DNA of 38,115 bases. Origin: an uncultured Woeseiaceae bacterium (GTDB taxonomy: Bacteria; Pseudomonadota; Gammaproteobacteria; Steroidobacterales; Woeseiaceae). Location: positions 3,135-41,249 of the forward strand of contig CALZMR010000008.1 of assembly GCA_945788575.1 (NCBI GenBank). The letters are read 5' to 3'. This document shows, piece by piece, positions 17,413 to 26,160 of the stretch (the stretch's first letter is position 1; every line of letters starts with the position of its first letter). The translations under genes and the position numbers were made by a program. The notes beneath the pieces are model-generated. The model worked only from the letters and a program-made list of their open reading frames with translations, ran no database searches and had not been told where the DNA came from.

Positions 17413-18076
17413 TCTGGCCGCCCAGGTGGCCGAACTTGACGTACAGCAGCGCACCGTCAGACTTCGAGTAGGGAGCATGTTCGCTGCCGTCGGGATTGCG
17501 TACCCAACTGCCGGCCGGATACTCCCCTTCCTCATCCCATAGCGTGCCATCGAGCACGAGAATCTCTTCGCCGCCCTCGTGCGCGTGCATCGGGAATTGT
17601 GTATCGGCCGCGATTCGAACCAGTTCCACACGCTCCGACCCGAACTCGTGCAGGACGATCATTTCGACGCCGGGAATGCTGCCAGGCTCCCACGTGACGG
17701 AATTCGTGTCGACGGCGAACTGTCTCCTATCCTCGGCATCGAACTGGTGCAGCTTGACGAAGATCGTGCAGCCTTGCTCGCCGACGCGCGGCGAATGCGA
17801 CGTGCCGATCGGATTGCGAACATAGGTACCAGCCGGATAGAGCTCATGCTCGTCGCCGAACTCGCCGTCGAGCACTAAGAATTCCTCACCACCACCGTGC
17901 GTGTGCGGAGAGAACGTGCTGTTGGGCGCGTACCGAACCAGCGACGTAGCGCGCGCGACCTCATCGCCGATCCGATCGAGCATCATGCGCTCGACACCCG
18001 GCATCGGCGACGGCACCCACTGGTAGTCGTCGGGCCGAATCACGGCACGCTGATCGAAATCGGCGTTCAGGCGCAT
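17390..18076 (-). CDS. Tandem ChrR-type cupin protein
   Basis: From ATG 18076 the product is 228 residues and consists of two copies of the ChrR C-terminal cupin fold. Repeat 1 (about 10-120) has HTHGGGEEFLVLDG with His58, His60, Glu64 and a distal His94. Repeat 2 (about 125-220) has HAHEGGEEILVLDG with His164, His166, Glu170 and His200. The two metal sites look complete. In ChrR, this domain senses singlet oxygen-linked signals next to an anti-sigma domain, but here no zinc-binding anti-sigma part exists, so it is a stand-alone cupin. ATG 18094 is an alternative start. It converges on the pirin gene (23-base overlap) and diverges from an AraC-type HTH gene, which might control it. Confidence 0.87.
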   Translation of the reverse strand: MRLNADFDQRAVIRPDDYQWVPSPMPGVERMMLDRIGDEVARATSLVRYAPNSTFSPHTHGGGEEFLVLDGEFGDEHELYPAGTYVRNPIGTSHSPRVGEQGCTIFVKLHQFDAEDRRQFAVDTNSVTWEPGSIPGVEMIVLHEFGSERVELVRIAADTQFPMHAHEGGEEILVLDGTLWDEEGEYPAGSWVRNPDGSEHAPYSKSDGALLYVKFGHLGGQIISPVAE

Positions 18077-18206
18077 CGCGTCAGTCTCTCTCATTCGCAC
18101 AGGTATCTCATCAGACCCCGGCCTTTGCGGCCCTGGTTGGCCTGATGTCGTTCCAGCCGCTGCACGACTACATATAGCTGAAGTTACAGGCCGCGCATAG
18201 ATTCCA

Positions 18207-18677
18207 GTGCTCTTCCCGCTCAATCAGTGCATTCGAAAAACGCCTCGCAACTCGAGCGAATACCGCTTCCTGGATGGCGAACTCGCGCGGCGCGGCCGTA
18301 TCCAGTCTTTTCTCGATCAGGTTCGCCACGTCCTGCGCGGTAATCGCATTGCAGCGCTGGTAACCGCAACGAAGACGGCCAATTTCCTCGGCATCTCGCA
18401 AGCGACGCTGTATCGCAAGCTGAAGGCCGAAGAAACAACGTTCGGCGCGCTGCTCGATGAGGTTCACTTCGAACTCGCGAAGAACTGTCTTGCGGAGTCC
18501 GCGCTGTCGATAACGCAGGTCGCGCATATCGTCGGCTTCGCCGAATCCGCCAGCTTCACGCGAGCGTTCGCCCGTTGGACAAAAGGCACGACACCGCCCC
18601 AGTATCGAAAGTCAGCGGGCGTCGACGCGGCAGCGGGGCTGAATCAGGTCGCTGGAATAAGATTTCGGCGGTTGTAA
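18207..18677 (+). CDS. AraC-type DNA-binding domain protein (sensor domain missing)
   Basis: The frame encodes about 156 residues, of which about 35-140 form an AraC/XylS double helix-turn-helix: TANFLGISQATLYRKLKAEE is the first motif and ITQVAHIVGFAESASFTRAF the second, ending WTKGTTPPQYRK. Full-length members of this subgroup (ArgR/OruR-like) have about 200 more N-terminal residues for ligand binding. Those are absent, and the space upstream is occupied by the divergent cupin gene. The start is uncertain (GTG 18207; no strong ribosome-binding site). It may be a decayed regulator or a minimal AraC protein. Its nearest neighbours are the tandem cupin gene upstream, divergent, and a 62-residue membrane protein gene downstream. 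Confidence 0.7.
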   Translation: MLFPLNQCIRKTPRNSSEYRFLDGELARRGRIQSFLDQVRHVLRGNRIAALVTATKTANFLGISQATLYRKLKAEETTFGALLDEVHFELAKNCLAESALSITQVAHIVGFAESASFTRAFARWTKGTTPPQYRKSAGVDAAAGLNQVAGIRFRRL

Positions 18678-18729
18678 TCAAACGGCCGGACAATGATGAT
18701 GGTCTGAACGCTGTGCAGAGGGCTTTGCA

Positions 18730-18918
18730 ATGTCTGGAATCATTCGACTCGCCGCTTCAATCCTGATCCTGCTGGTTGCAGGGCTCGCGACCGCGCTGAT
18801 CTTCGACGTCATTCCAGCTGACGTTTTCGGCGAAGCGCTCAAGAAGATACTTCTCACGACGGCGGTTGCCGGACTGGCGATCGCGGCCCTGGCGTTCGTC
18901 GCTCGCGCGGGAAAGTAG
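18730..18918 (+). CDS. Small two-helix membrane protein
   Basis: This 62-residue product has two hydrophobic helices (about residues 4-25 and 38-58) separated by a short loop with Asp and Lys, and ends AGK. AGAGGG precedes the ATG at 18730 at a suitable distance. It resembles conserved short inner-membrane proteins of unknown function in gammaproteobacteria; I cannot name a family. It follows the AraC-type gene by 52 bases and may be co-transcribed. A short inverted repeat (CGCAGG-CAGCGA-CCTGCG, 18931-18948) between it and the convergent gdhA end could fold as a weak terminator. Confidence 0.62.
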   Translation: MSGIIRLAASILILLVAGLATALIFDVIPADVFGEALKKILLTTAVAGLAIAALAFVARAGK

Positions 18919-18998
18919 TAGACCGAGCCCCGCAGGCAGCGACCTGCGCTACCTCGCTTGCCGGGCTGCGTCAGCGACCGGCCTCGACAGTGCACCGG

Positions 18999-20351
18999 CT
19001 ACATGGCGCCCATCCAGGCGGTGGCCCGCGCCACCCGGCGGAAGCCGGCACGGTCGGCGCCGCGGCACAGGTCGATCCGGCCACCTGAGTCGCCCTCGGC
19101 TTTCGAACGCTGGAATATGCCCTTCATGATCTTGCGTAACGCATCGTCGGCGTGTTCGGCAGTCCAAATGTCGCCCGACTGATTCTGCAACATTTCGAAG
19201 CCCGACACGGCGACGCCACCGGCGTTCGCCGCTTTGCCGGGCGCGATCGTGACGCCCGATTCCCACAACAGTTCAGCGGCATCGTGGGTCACGGGCATGT
19301 TGGCGCCCTCGACGACGATTTTGCAGCCGTTGTCGACCAGCGCCCGCGCATCTTCGATGTCGATCTCGTTCTGAGTGGCGCTCGGGATAGCGATGTCGCA
19401 GGCTACGGTCCAGGGTTTGCCGCCTTCGACAAAGCGTGCGCCGACCGGCTCGCCGGCTTCGCCGAGATCGTGGCAGCGCGTATAGGCCCCCTCGACCGCG
19501 CGCACGTCCTGGACACTGAAGCCGTCCTCCTTGATCAGGCAGCCCTTGCGATTCGAGAGCGTTACGACGATAGCCCCGAGCTCGGCGGCTTTCTCCGCTG
19601 CATGGATGGCGACGTTGCCCGCACCGGAGACGGTCACGCGCTTGCCATCGAGTTCGTCGCCCGCATCGGCGAGCATCTCGCCGAGGAAGTACACGGCGCC
19701 GTAGCCTGTCGCTTCCTCGCGAAGCTCACTGCCTCCGGCTCCAACTGCCTTGCCGGTGATCGCACCGGAGAACTGGTTCTCGAGCCGCTTGTACTGGCCC
19801 CACAAGTAGCCTATCTCGCGGCTGCCGACGCCGATATCGCCGGCAGGCACGTCAGTTCGCGGGCCGATGTGGCGATGGAGCTCCGTCATGAACGCGTAGC
19901 AGAAGCGCATCACCTCATTGTCGGATCTGCCTTTGGTGGTGAAATCGGCTCCGCCCTTACCGCCCCCTAAGTTCAGCCCGGTCAGGCTATTCTTGAACAC
20001 CTGCTCGAAGGACAGGAAATTGAGGATGCTCGGATTGACAGTCGGGTCGAAGCGCAGACCGCCTTTGTAAGGTCCGAGGGCGTTGCTGTGCTGCACGCGG
20101 TAGCCGCGATTGATGTGAATCTCACCCTCATCGTCAACCCACGTGACGCGGAACCGGATCGAGCGGTCGGGCTCGGCCAGCCGCTGCAGGACGGCCGTCT
20201 TTCTGAATTCCGGGACATCGCGGGCGATGTCGATAACGTTCCCTACAACGCTGCGCACCGCCTGATGAAACTCGATCTCACCGGGGTGTCTGAGTTTTAC
20301 CCACGTAACGAAAGCTTCTACGCTATCAAGCGCATCGTCGAGGACAGGCAT
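18999..20351 (-). CDS. gdhA: NADP-type glutamate dehydrogenase
   Basis: The 450-residue product from ATG 20351 (AAAGGA upstream) matches the hexameric GdhA family: PYKGGLRF with Lys96, the catalytic Lys132 in GGGKGGADF, the Asp of PAGDIGVGSREIG, and a nucleotide-binding GAGNVA at about 243-248. It aminates 2-oxoglutarate to glutamate in the cytosol, assimilating ammonium. The length matches E. coli GdhA (447). The upstream extension of the frame (32 residues to 20447) overlaps the divergent DUF2177 gene and is not conserved, so it was rejected. NADP preference is assumed from the family type. It is a single-gene unit, convergent with the small membrane protein gene. Confidence 0.95.
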   Translation of the reverse strand: MPVLDDALDSVEAFVTWVKLRHPGEIEFHQAVRSVVGNVIDIARDVPEFRKTAVLQRLAEPDRSIRFRVTWVDDEGEIHINRGYRVQHSNALGPYKGGLRFDPTVNPSILNFLSFEQVFKNSLTGLNLGGGKGGADFTTKGRSDNEVMRFCYAFMTELHRHIGPRTDVPAGDIGVGSREIGYLWGQYKRLENQFSGAITGKAVGAGGSELREEATGYGAVYFLGEMLADAGDELDGKRVTVSGAGNVAIHAAEKAAELGAIVVTLSNRKGCLIKEDGFSVQDVRAVEGAYTRCHDLGEAGEPVGARFVEGGKPWTVACDIAIPSATQNEIDIEDARALVDNGCKIVVEGANMPVTHDAAELLWESGVTIAPGKAANAGGVAVSGFEMLQNQSGDIWTAEHADDALRKIMKGIFQRSKAEGDSGGRIDLCRGADRAGFRRVARATAWMGAM

Positions 20352-20416
20352 GGCGATTCCTTTGCTCGATTCGTCGAGCGTTTGGCGTGGGCGAGCAAGG
20401 CCTATAGACTGGGCCA

Positions 20417-20815
20417 ATGAGACTAGCAAGAGCATATCTCGCCACACTTGTCGTGTTTATAGTGGTTGACCTCATTTGGATTGCGTTTGTCGTGATAGGT
20501 ATGTACGAACGCGAGATCGGCCAGATGCTTCTGGACTCACCAAACGGGGCGACGGCCGCCGTCTTCTACCTTGGTTACATCGCAGGCGTGTTGCTGCTGG
20601 CGAGCGTCCCGGCAATCGACAAGCGCTCGTGGAAGACCGCCGCCATCAACGGAGCGGTCCTCGGCGCTATCGCCTACGGCACCTACACCGTCACCAACTA
20701 CACGGTGCTGACAGGCTGGACGATGACGCTGGTCGTCACCGATATTGTCTGGGGCGCGTTCATCACCGCGCTTTGCGGTGTCGTGGGTTACGTCGCGGCG
20801 CGGCCTGCCATGTGA
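20417..20815 (+). CDS. DUF2177 family membrane protein
   Basis: The 132-residue product has four predicted membrane helices (about 5-28, 46-64, 76-98 and 105-127). It carries the DUF2177 features LIWIAFV in helix 1, [10 protein letters not shown] in helix 2, and [19 protein letters not shown] in helix 3. The function of the family is unknown. ATG 20417 lies 65 bases from the divergent gdhA start. Its 3' end overlaps the end of xylA by 28 bases in convergent orientation. No partner gene is apparent. Confidence 0.87.
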   Translation: MRLARAYLATLVVFIVVDLIWIAFVVIGMYEREIGQMLLDSPNGATAAVFYLGYIAGVLLLASVPAIDKRSWKTAAINGAVLGAIAYGTYTVTNYTVLTGWTMTLVVTDIVWGAFITALCGVVGYVAARPAM

Positions 20816-22140
20816 TCGTTGATCAGGTTCTCGACGAGTTCCTGCTTGCCACTTAGCTGCGTGGGCTCGGCCGACGCAGCGGCGATGTCGCGCAGCTCGG
20901 CGAGACCCAGCTCCCCATCCTCGAAGCGCTTGCCGTCGCCGGAGTCGAAGCTCGCATAGCGATTCTTCAACATGTCGCTCAACCGCGGGTCCGAACGAAT
21001 GCTGTCGGCGATCACCAGGCCTCTGGCGAAGGAATCCATGCCGCCGATGTGGGCGATGAACATGTCCTCCAGGTCCGTCGACTCTCGGCGTACTTTCGCA
21101 TCGAAATTCAGCCCCCCGGGCTGCAGACCGCCGGCTTCTAGTATGACCATCATGCCGTGCACGCAGTCGTAGAGATGTAGCGGGAACTGGTCCGTGTCCC
21201 AGCCGTTCTGAGGGTCGCCTCGATTGGCGTCGACCGATCCGAGTAAGCCGGCGTCGGCCGCCATTCGCAGATCGTGCGCGAAGCTGTGGCCTGCGAGGGT
21301 CGCGTGGTTGGCCTCGATGTTGAGCTTGAAGTCGCCGGCGAGACCGTGGTGACGCAGGAAGCCGATAACGGTCTGCGCGTCGAAGTCGTACTGATGCTTC
21401 ATCGGCTCCATCGGCTTCGGCTCGATCAGGAACGTGCCCTCGAAGCCGATCGAGCGTCCGTAGTCGCGAGCCTTCTCGAGGAACGTCGCCATATGCTCGA
21501 GTTCGCGGCGGGTATCGGTGTTCTGCAGGCAGACGTAGCCCTCGCGACCGCCCCAGAACACGTAGCTCTCGCCGCCAAGCTCGACCGTTGCGTCGAGTGC
21601 CGCCTTGACCTGTGCGGCCGCCCAGGTGACGACCTCGAAGTTGGGATTGGTCGACGCGCCGTTCATGAATCGTGGATTCGAAAACATATTGGCGGTGCCC
21701 CAGAGCAGACGCATTCCCGTTTCCGCCTGGCGCTCCTTCGCGAGATCCACCATCGCTTTGAGATTGTTCTCCGATTCCGCGACGGAGGCGCCTTCGCTCG
21801 CCAGATCGAAGTCGTGGAAACACCAGAACGGGACATTGAGCTTGGTGAAGAACTCGAATGCCGCGTCTGCCCGATCTCGCGAACGATCCATCGCATCCGC
21901 GGCCCGGGCCCAGGCATGATTCCGGGTGCCCGGACCGAACGGGTCGGCACCGCTTGCACAGAACGTGTGCCAGTAACAGACGGCGAATCGAAGATGCTCT
22001 TCCATCGTCTTTCCCGCCACGACTCGATTAGGGTCGTAGCTCTTGAATGCGAGCGGGTTATCGGACTCCGGACCTTCGTACTCAATCTGGCTGATGCCGG
22101 GGAAGTACTCGGTGTCACCGATGAAGACTTTGCGACTCAT
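20788..22140 (-). CDS. xylA: Xylose isomerase
   Basis: The 450-residue product has the XylA catalytic set: His58 in WHTF, followed by ADPFG; His109-Asp110 in CFHDFD; the metal-binding Glu240 and Lys242 in IEPKPMEP; Glu276 and His279 in [11 protein letters not shown]; and Asp304 in SVDANRGD. It converts D-xylose to D-xylulose with divalent metal, in the cytosol. The length is normal for the group II type (about 440). It is the last gene of a xynB-xylB-xylA operon, 24 bases after xylB. The start ATG is at 22140. Its 3' end overlaps the convergent DUF2177 gene by 28 bases, so it reads without room for a terminator. Confidence 0.97.
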   Translation of the reverse strand: MSRKVFIGDTEYFPGISQIEYEGPESDNPLAFKSYDPNRVVAGKTMEEHLRFAVCYWHTFCASGADPFGPGTRNHAWARAADAMDRSRDRADAAFEFFTKLNVPFWCFHDFDLASEGASVAESENNLKAMVDLAKERQAETGMRLLWGTANMFSNPRFMNGASTNPNFEVVTWAAAQVKAALDATVELGGESYVFWGGREGYVCLQNTDTRRELEHMATFLEKARDYGRSIGFEGTFLIEPKPMEPMKHQYDFDAQTVIGFLRHHGLAGDFKLNIEANHATLAGHSFAHDLRMAADAGLLGSVDANRGDPQNGWDTDQFPLHLYDCVHGMMVILEAGGLQPGGLNFDAKVRRESTDLEDMFIAHIGGMDSFARGLVIADSIRSDPRLSDMLKNRYASFDSGDGKRFEDGELGLAELRDIAAASAEPTQLSGKQELVENLINDHMAGRAAT

Positions 22141-22164
22141 GTTCTTGCCTCGAACGTTCTGAAT

Positions 22165-23646
22165 CTAATAATAAAGAGAAGTGACGGCGGCGACAGCCTG
22201 CTGGTAGCGCTCATAATGATCGGCGTAATTCGTGACCGCCGTGGAGCGGGGTTCGCAGCAGCGCTCATCGTCACGGGTGAGAACGGCGTCCGTGATTTCT
22301 GATATCTCGGAAGCCGGCTCCAGAATCTGCAGCGCCTGCATCGCGGCGCCGAGTGCTGCGCCCTCGTCCTGTTCGTAGACGGTAACCGGCGAGTTACAGA
22401 TGTCGGCCACGAGTTGCCGCCATTTGTCGCTCTTCACCCCGCCGCCGGTCAATACGATCTCGCTTGCCTCAACCCCTAATCCGGCAAGCTCGTCGATGCC
22501 GAACTTCAGTGCGTAGGTCGCGCCTTCGACGGCAGACCGCAGAAAGTTTTCCGGCTGCATGTTCCGGCCGTTCAGACCCAGGATACAGCCACGCGCGTTC
22601 GGCAGATTCGGCGTTCGCTCTCCATTGAAGAACGGCAGCGTCAGTACACCGTCCGCGCCTCGTGGCGCATTACTGATCTGCGTCTCGAAGCTCGCGAGGT
22701 CGGTGCCGAGCAGACCGCGCATCAACTCTGTCGTCACCGTGCAATTCATCGTGCAGAGAAGTGGCAGCCATCCATCGGTCGACGCGCAGAAAGCCGCGAT
22801 ATTGCCTTTCGGGTCGATGATCGGCTCGTCCGAATAGGCGTATACCGTCCCGGACGTTCCGAGGCTCATGGTCATATTACCGGGCCGAACGTTGCCGGTG
22901 CCGATGGCGCCCATCATGTTGTCACCGCCACCGATCGCGACCGGTATGCCCACCGGCAGGCCCAGTTCCTCTGCGACCTCTGCTCTTACCTTGCCAATCG
23001 CCTCGTTGCGAACGCGCAACGCCGGCAGGCACTCAGCAAGGTCGCGATCCGGGTCCACGGCCCGAAGCATCTTTCCTGACCAACATCGCTCGCGCACGTC
23101 GAGCAGGCCAGTGCCGGAGGCATCACCGGCCTCCATGCAGCGCTCACCCGTTATATAGAGATTGAGAAAATCGTGCGGCAGGAGAATGCAGTCGAGCTTC
23201 TCGTACAGGCGAGGATGCGCCGACTTCAGCCACCGGATCTTGGGCGCCGTGTAGCCCGGCAGAATCGGATTGCCGGCTGCTCGAATGCAGGCATCGAAGC
23301 CGCCAACGGCCTGCATGATCTCGTCGCATTCCTTGCCGGTCGAGGTATCGCACCAGAGCTTGACCGGCGCGAGGACTTCGCCGGCGTCATCGAGCGCAAC
23401 GAATCCGTGCTGCTGACCGGAAATAGAGAGCGCTTTCGCGTCCCTTCGCACATCCGGATCGACCTTCGCGAGCGCTTCTTTCAGTGCCGTAAGCCACCAG
23501 TGATGCTGCTGTTCCGCTACGCCGCCGTCATCCTGATACAGATCCAGCGGCGCTGACTCGGAGGCAAGGATTCCGCCGCCGGCGGCGTCGAGAAACACGA
23601 CCTTCAGTCCCTGTGTGCCCAGATCGATGCCGACCACGCTGTTCAT
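22165..23646 (-). CDS. xylB: Xylulokinase
   Basis: The 493-residue FGGY-family kinase begins VVGIDLGTQGLKVV (phosphate loop), has SGQQHGFVALD with the family Gln-Gln-His motif, the substrate region around GYTAPKIRWLK, and the nucleotide-binding GGGDNMMGAIGTG and LTGGGVKSDKWRQL motifs. It phosphorylates D-xylulose to xylulose 5-phosphate, which enters the pentose phosphate pathway. It is 26 bases downstream of xynB and 24 bases upstream of xylA, all on the minus strand, so the three are probably one transcript. The length matches E. coli XylB (484). Confidence 0.96.
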   Translation of the reverse strand: MNSVVGIDLGTQGLKVVFLDAAGGGILASESAPLDLYQDDGGVAEQQHHWWLTALKEALAKVDPDVRRDAKALSISGQQHGFVALDDAGEVLAPVKLWCDTSTGKECDEIMQAVGGFDACIRAAGNPILPGYTAPKIRWLKSAHPRLYEKLDCILLPHDFLNLYITGERCMEAGDASGTGLLDVRERCWSGKMLRAVDPDRDLAECLPALRVRNEAIGKVRAEVAEELGLPVGIPVAIGGGDNMMGAIGTGNVRPGNMTMSLGTSGTVYAYSDEPIIDPKGNIAAFCASTDGWLPLLCTMNCTVTTELMRGLLGTDLASFETQISNAPRGADGVLTLPFFNGERTPNLPNARGCILGLNGRNMQPENFLRSAVEGATYALKFGIDELAGLGVEASEIVLTGGGVKSDKWRQLVADICNSPVTVYEQDEGAALGAAMQALQILEPASEISEITDAVLTRDDERCCEPRSTAVTNYADHYERYQQAVAAVTSLYY

Positions 23647-23672
23647 TTGTGCGCCTCACTTTGCATAAGGAT

Positions 23673-25280
23673 TCACTTCGCTGGCCGAACGGCGAGACAA
23701 TCGAAGTCGGCACAGGCCCGCCGACCGCTCACGTCATGCGCGCAGACGCCGATGAAGGTCCCGGTGAACTGCTCGCCACCCTCGACTCCCGCCTGGTCGG
23801 TCAGAAACCGAACGTCCAATTCCGCCGGAATCGAGTTCCATTCACCGGCGTCACCGAGCGCCCATGAACAGCGCAGCACGTCGCAATCGACGTCGAAGCG
23901 CAACCGCAGACGCTGGCCCTTCGGAACCGGTACGCGAGCGTCGTCGATCGGATAACGCGTCTTCAAGCTGAAGTCGGCCTCGCAGCTCATGATGCTGATG
24001 TGCTTACCGATCTCGTCGTCCGTGGATGCGTACAAGTAGTGGAATTTGCTGGAGTTGTAGTAAAGGATCAGGCCCGCCATCTGCTGGAAGCTGACCGGGT
24101 CGAACTCCAGCGAAGTCTCCGCATGAAAGACCGCTTCCGTCTGACGGCGCGCGATCAATGCCTGCGTGTACCGGCTGCCCGGCGACTCCATGCCGTACAG
24201 ACGCAGGAACCCCGGTCTTTCGCTGAGTGTGTAGAAGCGTTCCGGCGACGGCGTTCGGAGCCACTGATACACCGCATTGAGTTCGGCAGCATCGAAGTCG
24301 TCGTGCTCGATCTCTGGCTCGACGTCGAAGGCCGGCAGGTCCGGCGCGTCGATCTCCACTCGAGGCAGCGCATCGCCCCACGGCAATCGCAGCCAGCCAT
24401 CCGAGGTCAGTTCGACGGGCTGGATCGCCGTCTCCCTGCCCATCGGGCTGTGCCGTGACTCGCCAAAGTGACGGCTGACCAGAAGAACGATATACAGGCT
24501 GCCATCCTCGAGCTGCACGATGTCGCCATGACCCGCTCGCTGCAGCGGCCAGTCGGGGTCGTCTCGTGCCGTTACCAGCGGTCCGTTGGGATCGGCTTGG
24601 TACGGTCCGTGCAGTGACTCCGATCGAGCGACGGTGACCGCGTGACCGTAGCCCGTGCCGCCTTCGGCCGTGATCAGATAGTAGTAATCGCCGAGCCGAT
24701 GTATGTGCGGACCTTCGGTGTAATCGAGCTCGGTCCCTGAAAATATTCTCTCCGGCTCGCCGATGAGACGCTGCCTGTCCGCGTCATACTCCTGCATGAC
24801 AATGCCGTTGAAGAAGCTTCTATCCGGACGATGGTCCCAGACCATGCTGAGAAACCACTTGCGTCCATCGTCAGCGTGGAAGATCGACGGGTCGAAGCCG
24901 GCCGAATTCAGATACACCGGATCCGTCCACGGACCGTCGATACTCGGCGCGGTCGTCACGTAGTTGTGGGTGTCCTTGAAGTTGCCGTCGAATCGCCGGA
25001 CGTCGGTGAATACCAGCCAGAACCGACCGTCTGACCAGGTGAGACACGGCGCCCACACGCCGCAGGAGTCGGGTTCGCCTTCCATGTTCAACAGGCGCGC
25101 CTCATTGAGCGGCCTCCCAATAAGCCGCCAGTTCTTCAAGTCCCGGGAGTGATGGATCTGGACGCCCGGATACCATTCGAACGTCGACGTCGCGATGTAG
25201 AAATCGTCGCCGACACGACAGATCGACGGGTCGGGATTGAATCCGCGCAGTATCGGATTGACTATCTTGCCGTCTGTCAT
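23673..25280 (-). CDS. xynB: Glycoside hydrolase family 43 beta-xylosidase
   Basis: The 535-residue product has a five-bladed propeller (about 1-310) with the GH43 residues Asp17 in FNPDPSI (base), Asp130 in GFDPSIF (pKa modulator) and Glu189 in TEGPHI (acid), then a C-terminal beta-sandwich (about 330-530) of the type that closes the pocket in GH43 beta-xylosidases. It lacks a signal peptide, so it is probably cytosolic and splits imported xylobiose and short xylo-oligosaccharides to xylose. A minor alpha-L-arabinofuranosidase activity is common in the family. It is the first gene of the xynB-xylB-xylA operon and its promoter must lie in the 175 bases shared with the divergent dioxygenase gene. 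Confidence 0.93.
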   Translation of the reverse strand: MTDGKIVNPILRGFNPDPSICRVGDDFYIATSTFEWYPGVQIHHSRDLKNWRLIGRPLNEARLLNMEGEPDSCGVWAPCLTWSDGRFWLVFTDVRRFDGNFKDTHNYVTTAPSIDGPWTDPVYLNSAGFDPSIFHADDGRKWFLSMVWDHRPDRSFFNGIVMQEYDADRQRLIGEPERIFSGTELDYTEGPHIHRLGDYYYLITAEGGTGYGHAVTVARSESLHGPYQADPNGPLVTARDDPDWPLQRAGHGDIVQLEDGSLYIVLLVSRHFGESRHSPMGRETAIQPVELTSDGWLRLPWGDALPRVEIDAPDLPAFDVEPEIEHDDFDAAELNAVYQWLRTPSPERFYTLSERPGFLRLYGMESPGSRYTQALIARRQTEAVFHAETSLEFDPVSFQQMAGLILYYNSSKFHYLYASTDDEIGKHISIMSCEADFSLKTRYPIDDARVPVPKGQRLRLRFDVDCDVLRCSWALGDAGEWNSIPAELDVRFLTDQAGVEGGEQFTGTFIGVCAHDVSGRRACADFDCLAVRPAK

Positions 25281-25455
25281 ACGCGAGTCGCTATGTGCTT
25301 TCTTTTCTATCCGCCAGAGGCGATCTTATACGCCTGATGAGCGGACCGCGCGATGCGAGTCGGGAAACGAGCCTTTCGTCCTCGAACGCTACACCGAACA
25401 GGCGCGACTGTGTAACCATTACGCGAGTCTGACCGCGAGTACCAGCGATACGCCT

Positions 25456-26160
25456 ATGAACACCTCTGACCTGGCACGACAATTCTGGCGAGACGGCTAT
25501 CTCGTCCTCGAGGACTTCTTCGAGAACAATGTGATGGACGAACTCGACGGTCTTATCCAGACGCACTTCGGGGCGAACCCGGATTTCCAGCATACCGACG
25601 AGTTCCTGACCGAGTCGCAAACGGATGTCATCCCCTGGTTTCCGCAGAACGAGGGCCCTTGTGCGTTCGACACACTCGACGAGCACGACGGCCTGAAGGC
25701 GCTGACCACCAAGGTGCTGGGCGACGGCTGGAAACGCGATTACTGCATGGTCATGTTCTCGAAGCAGGGTACGTCGGGGCAAGCGTGGCATCAGGACTGC
25801 CCGCCAGACGACCCCTCGCAGCACAATCTCAATCGACTCGTTTACACGAGCGACATTACGGACGAAATTGGCGGCCAGACGGTTGTGGTTCCCGGGTCCT
25901 TTCGGAGAGGCGTTCTGCCGGCAGGCGATCCAACCGGCCACTTCCCCGGCGAGGTCGTTTTGAAACCGACGAAGGGCACATTGGTGCTGTTACACGGCCA
26001 CACCTGGCACCGGGTTCTGCCGATCACCGGCGCCTTCCGCTTCTCGACGAACTATCGGGCGGCACCGAAGGACACGCGCGAAGGAATTACCGACGTGTGC
26101 GTCTACCGGAACATGCGCTATCGGTTTTCGACCTCGAGCGTTATCGAGAAGCGCGTCTGA
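25456..26160 (+). CDS. Phytanoyl-CoA dioxygenase (PhyH) family protein
   Basis: The 234-residue product is a Fe(II)/2-oxoglutarate-dependent oxygenase of the PhyH type. The metal motif is His112-x-Asp114 in WHQDC with the distal His185 in HTWHRVLP, and the Arg195 that would bind 2-oxoglutarate is 10 residues later. The start region (SDLARQFWRDGYLVLEDFF) is typical of PhyH. The start ATG 25456 matches this; the longer frame to 25237 reads through the divergent xynB region without homology. The substrate is unknown; related enzymes hydroxylate lipids, ectoine, or other small molecules. Its stop abuts the Gfo/Idh gene end with no gap (26160/26161, convergent). It lies between the two xylose units, but I see no evidence of a link. 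Confidence 0.88.
   Translation: MNTSDLARQFWRDGYLVLEDFFENNVMDELDGLIQTHFGANPDFQHTDEFLTESQTDVIPWFPQNEGPCAFDTLDEHDGLKALTTKVLGDGWKRDYCMVMFSKQGTSGQAWHQDCPPDDPSQHNLNRLVYTSDITDEIGGQTVVVPGSFRRGVLPAGDPTGHFPGEVVLKPTKGTLVLLHGHTWHRVLPITGAFRFSTNYRAAPKDTREGITDVCVYRNMRYRFSTSSVIEKRV

Noticed and set aside
20537-21823. 428-codon open frame overlapping xylA in another minus-strand frame
   Set aside because: Arg/Gly-rich composition typical of a shifted frame; XylA motifs account for the sequence.
25281-25440. Three copies of GCGAGTC between xynB and the dioxygenase gene as possible regulator sites
   Set aside because: The 7-base word is short, unevenly spaced and without dyad symmetry; such words are common in this GC-rich DNA.
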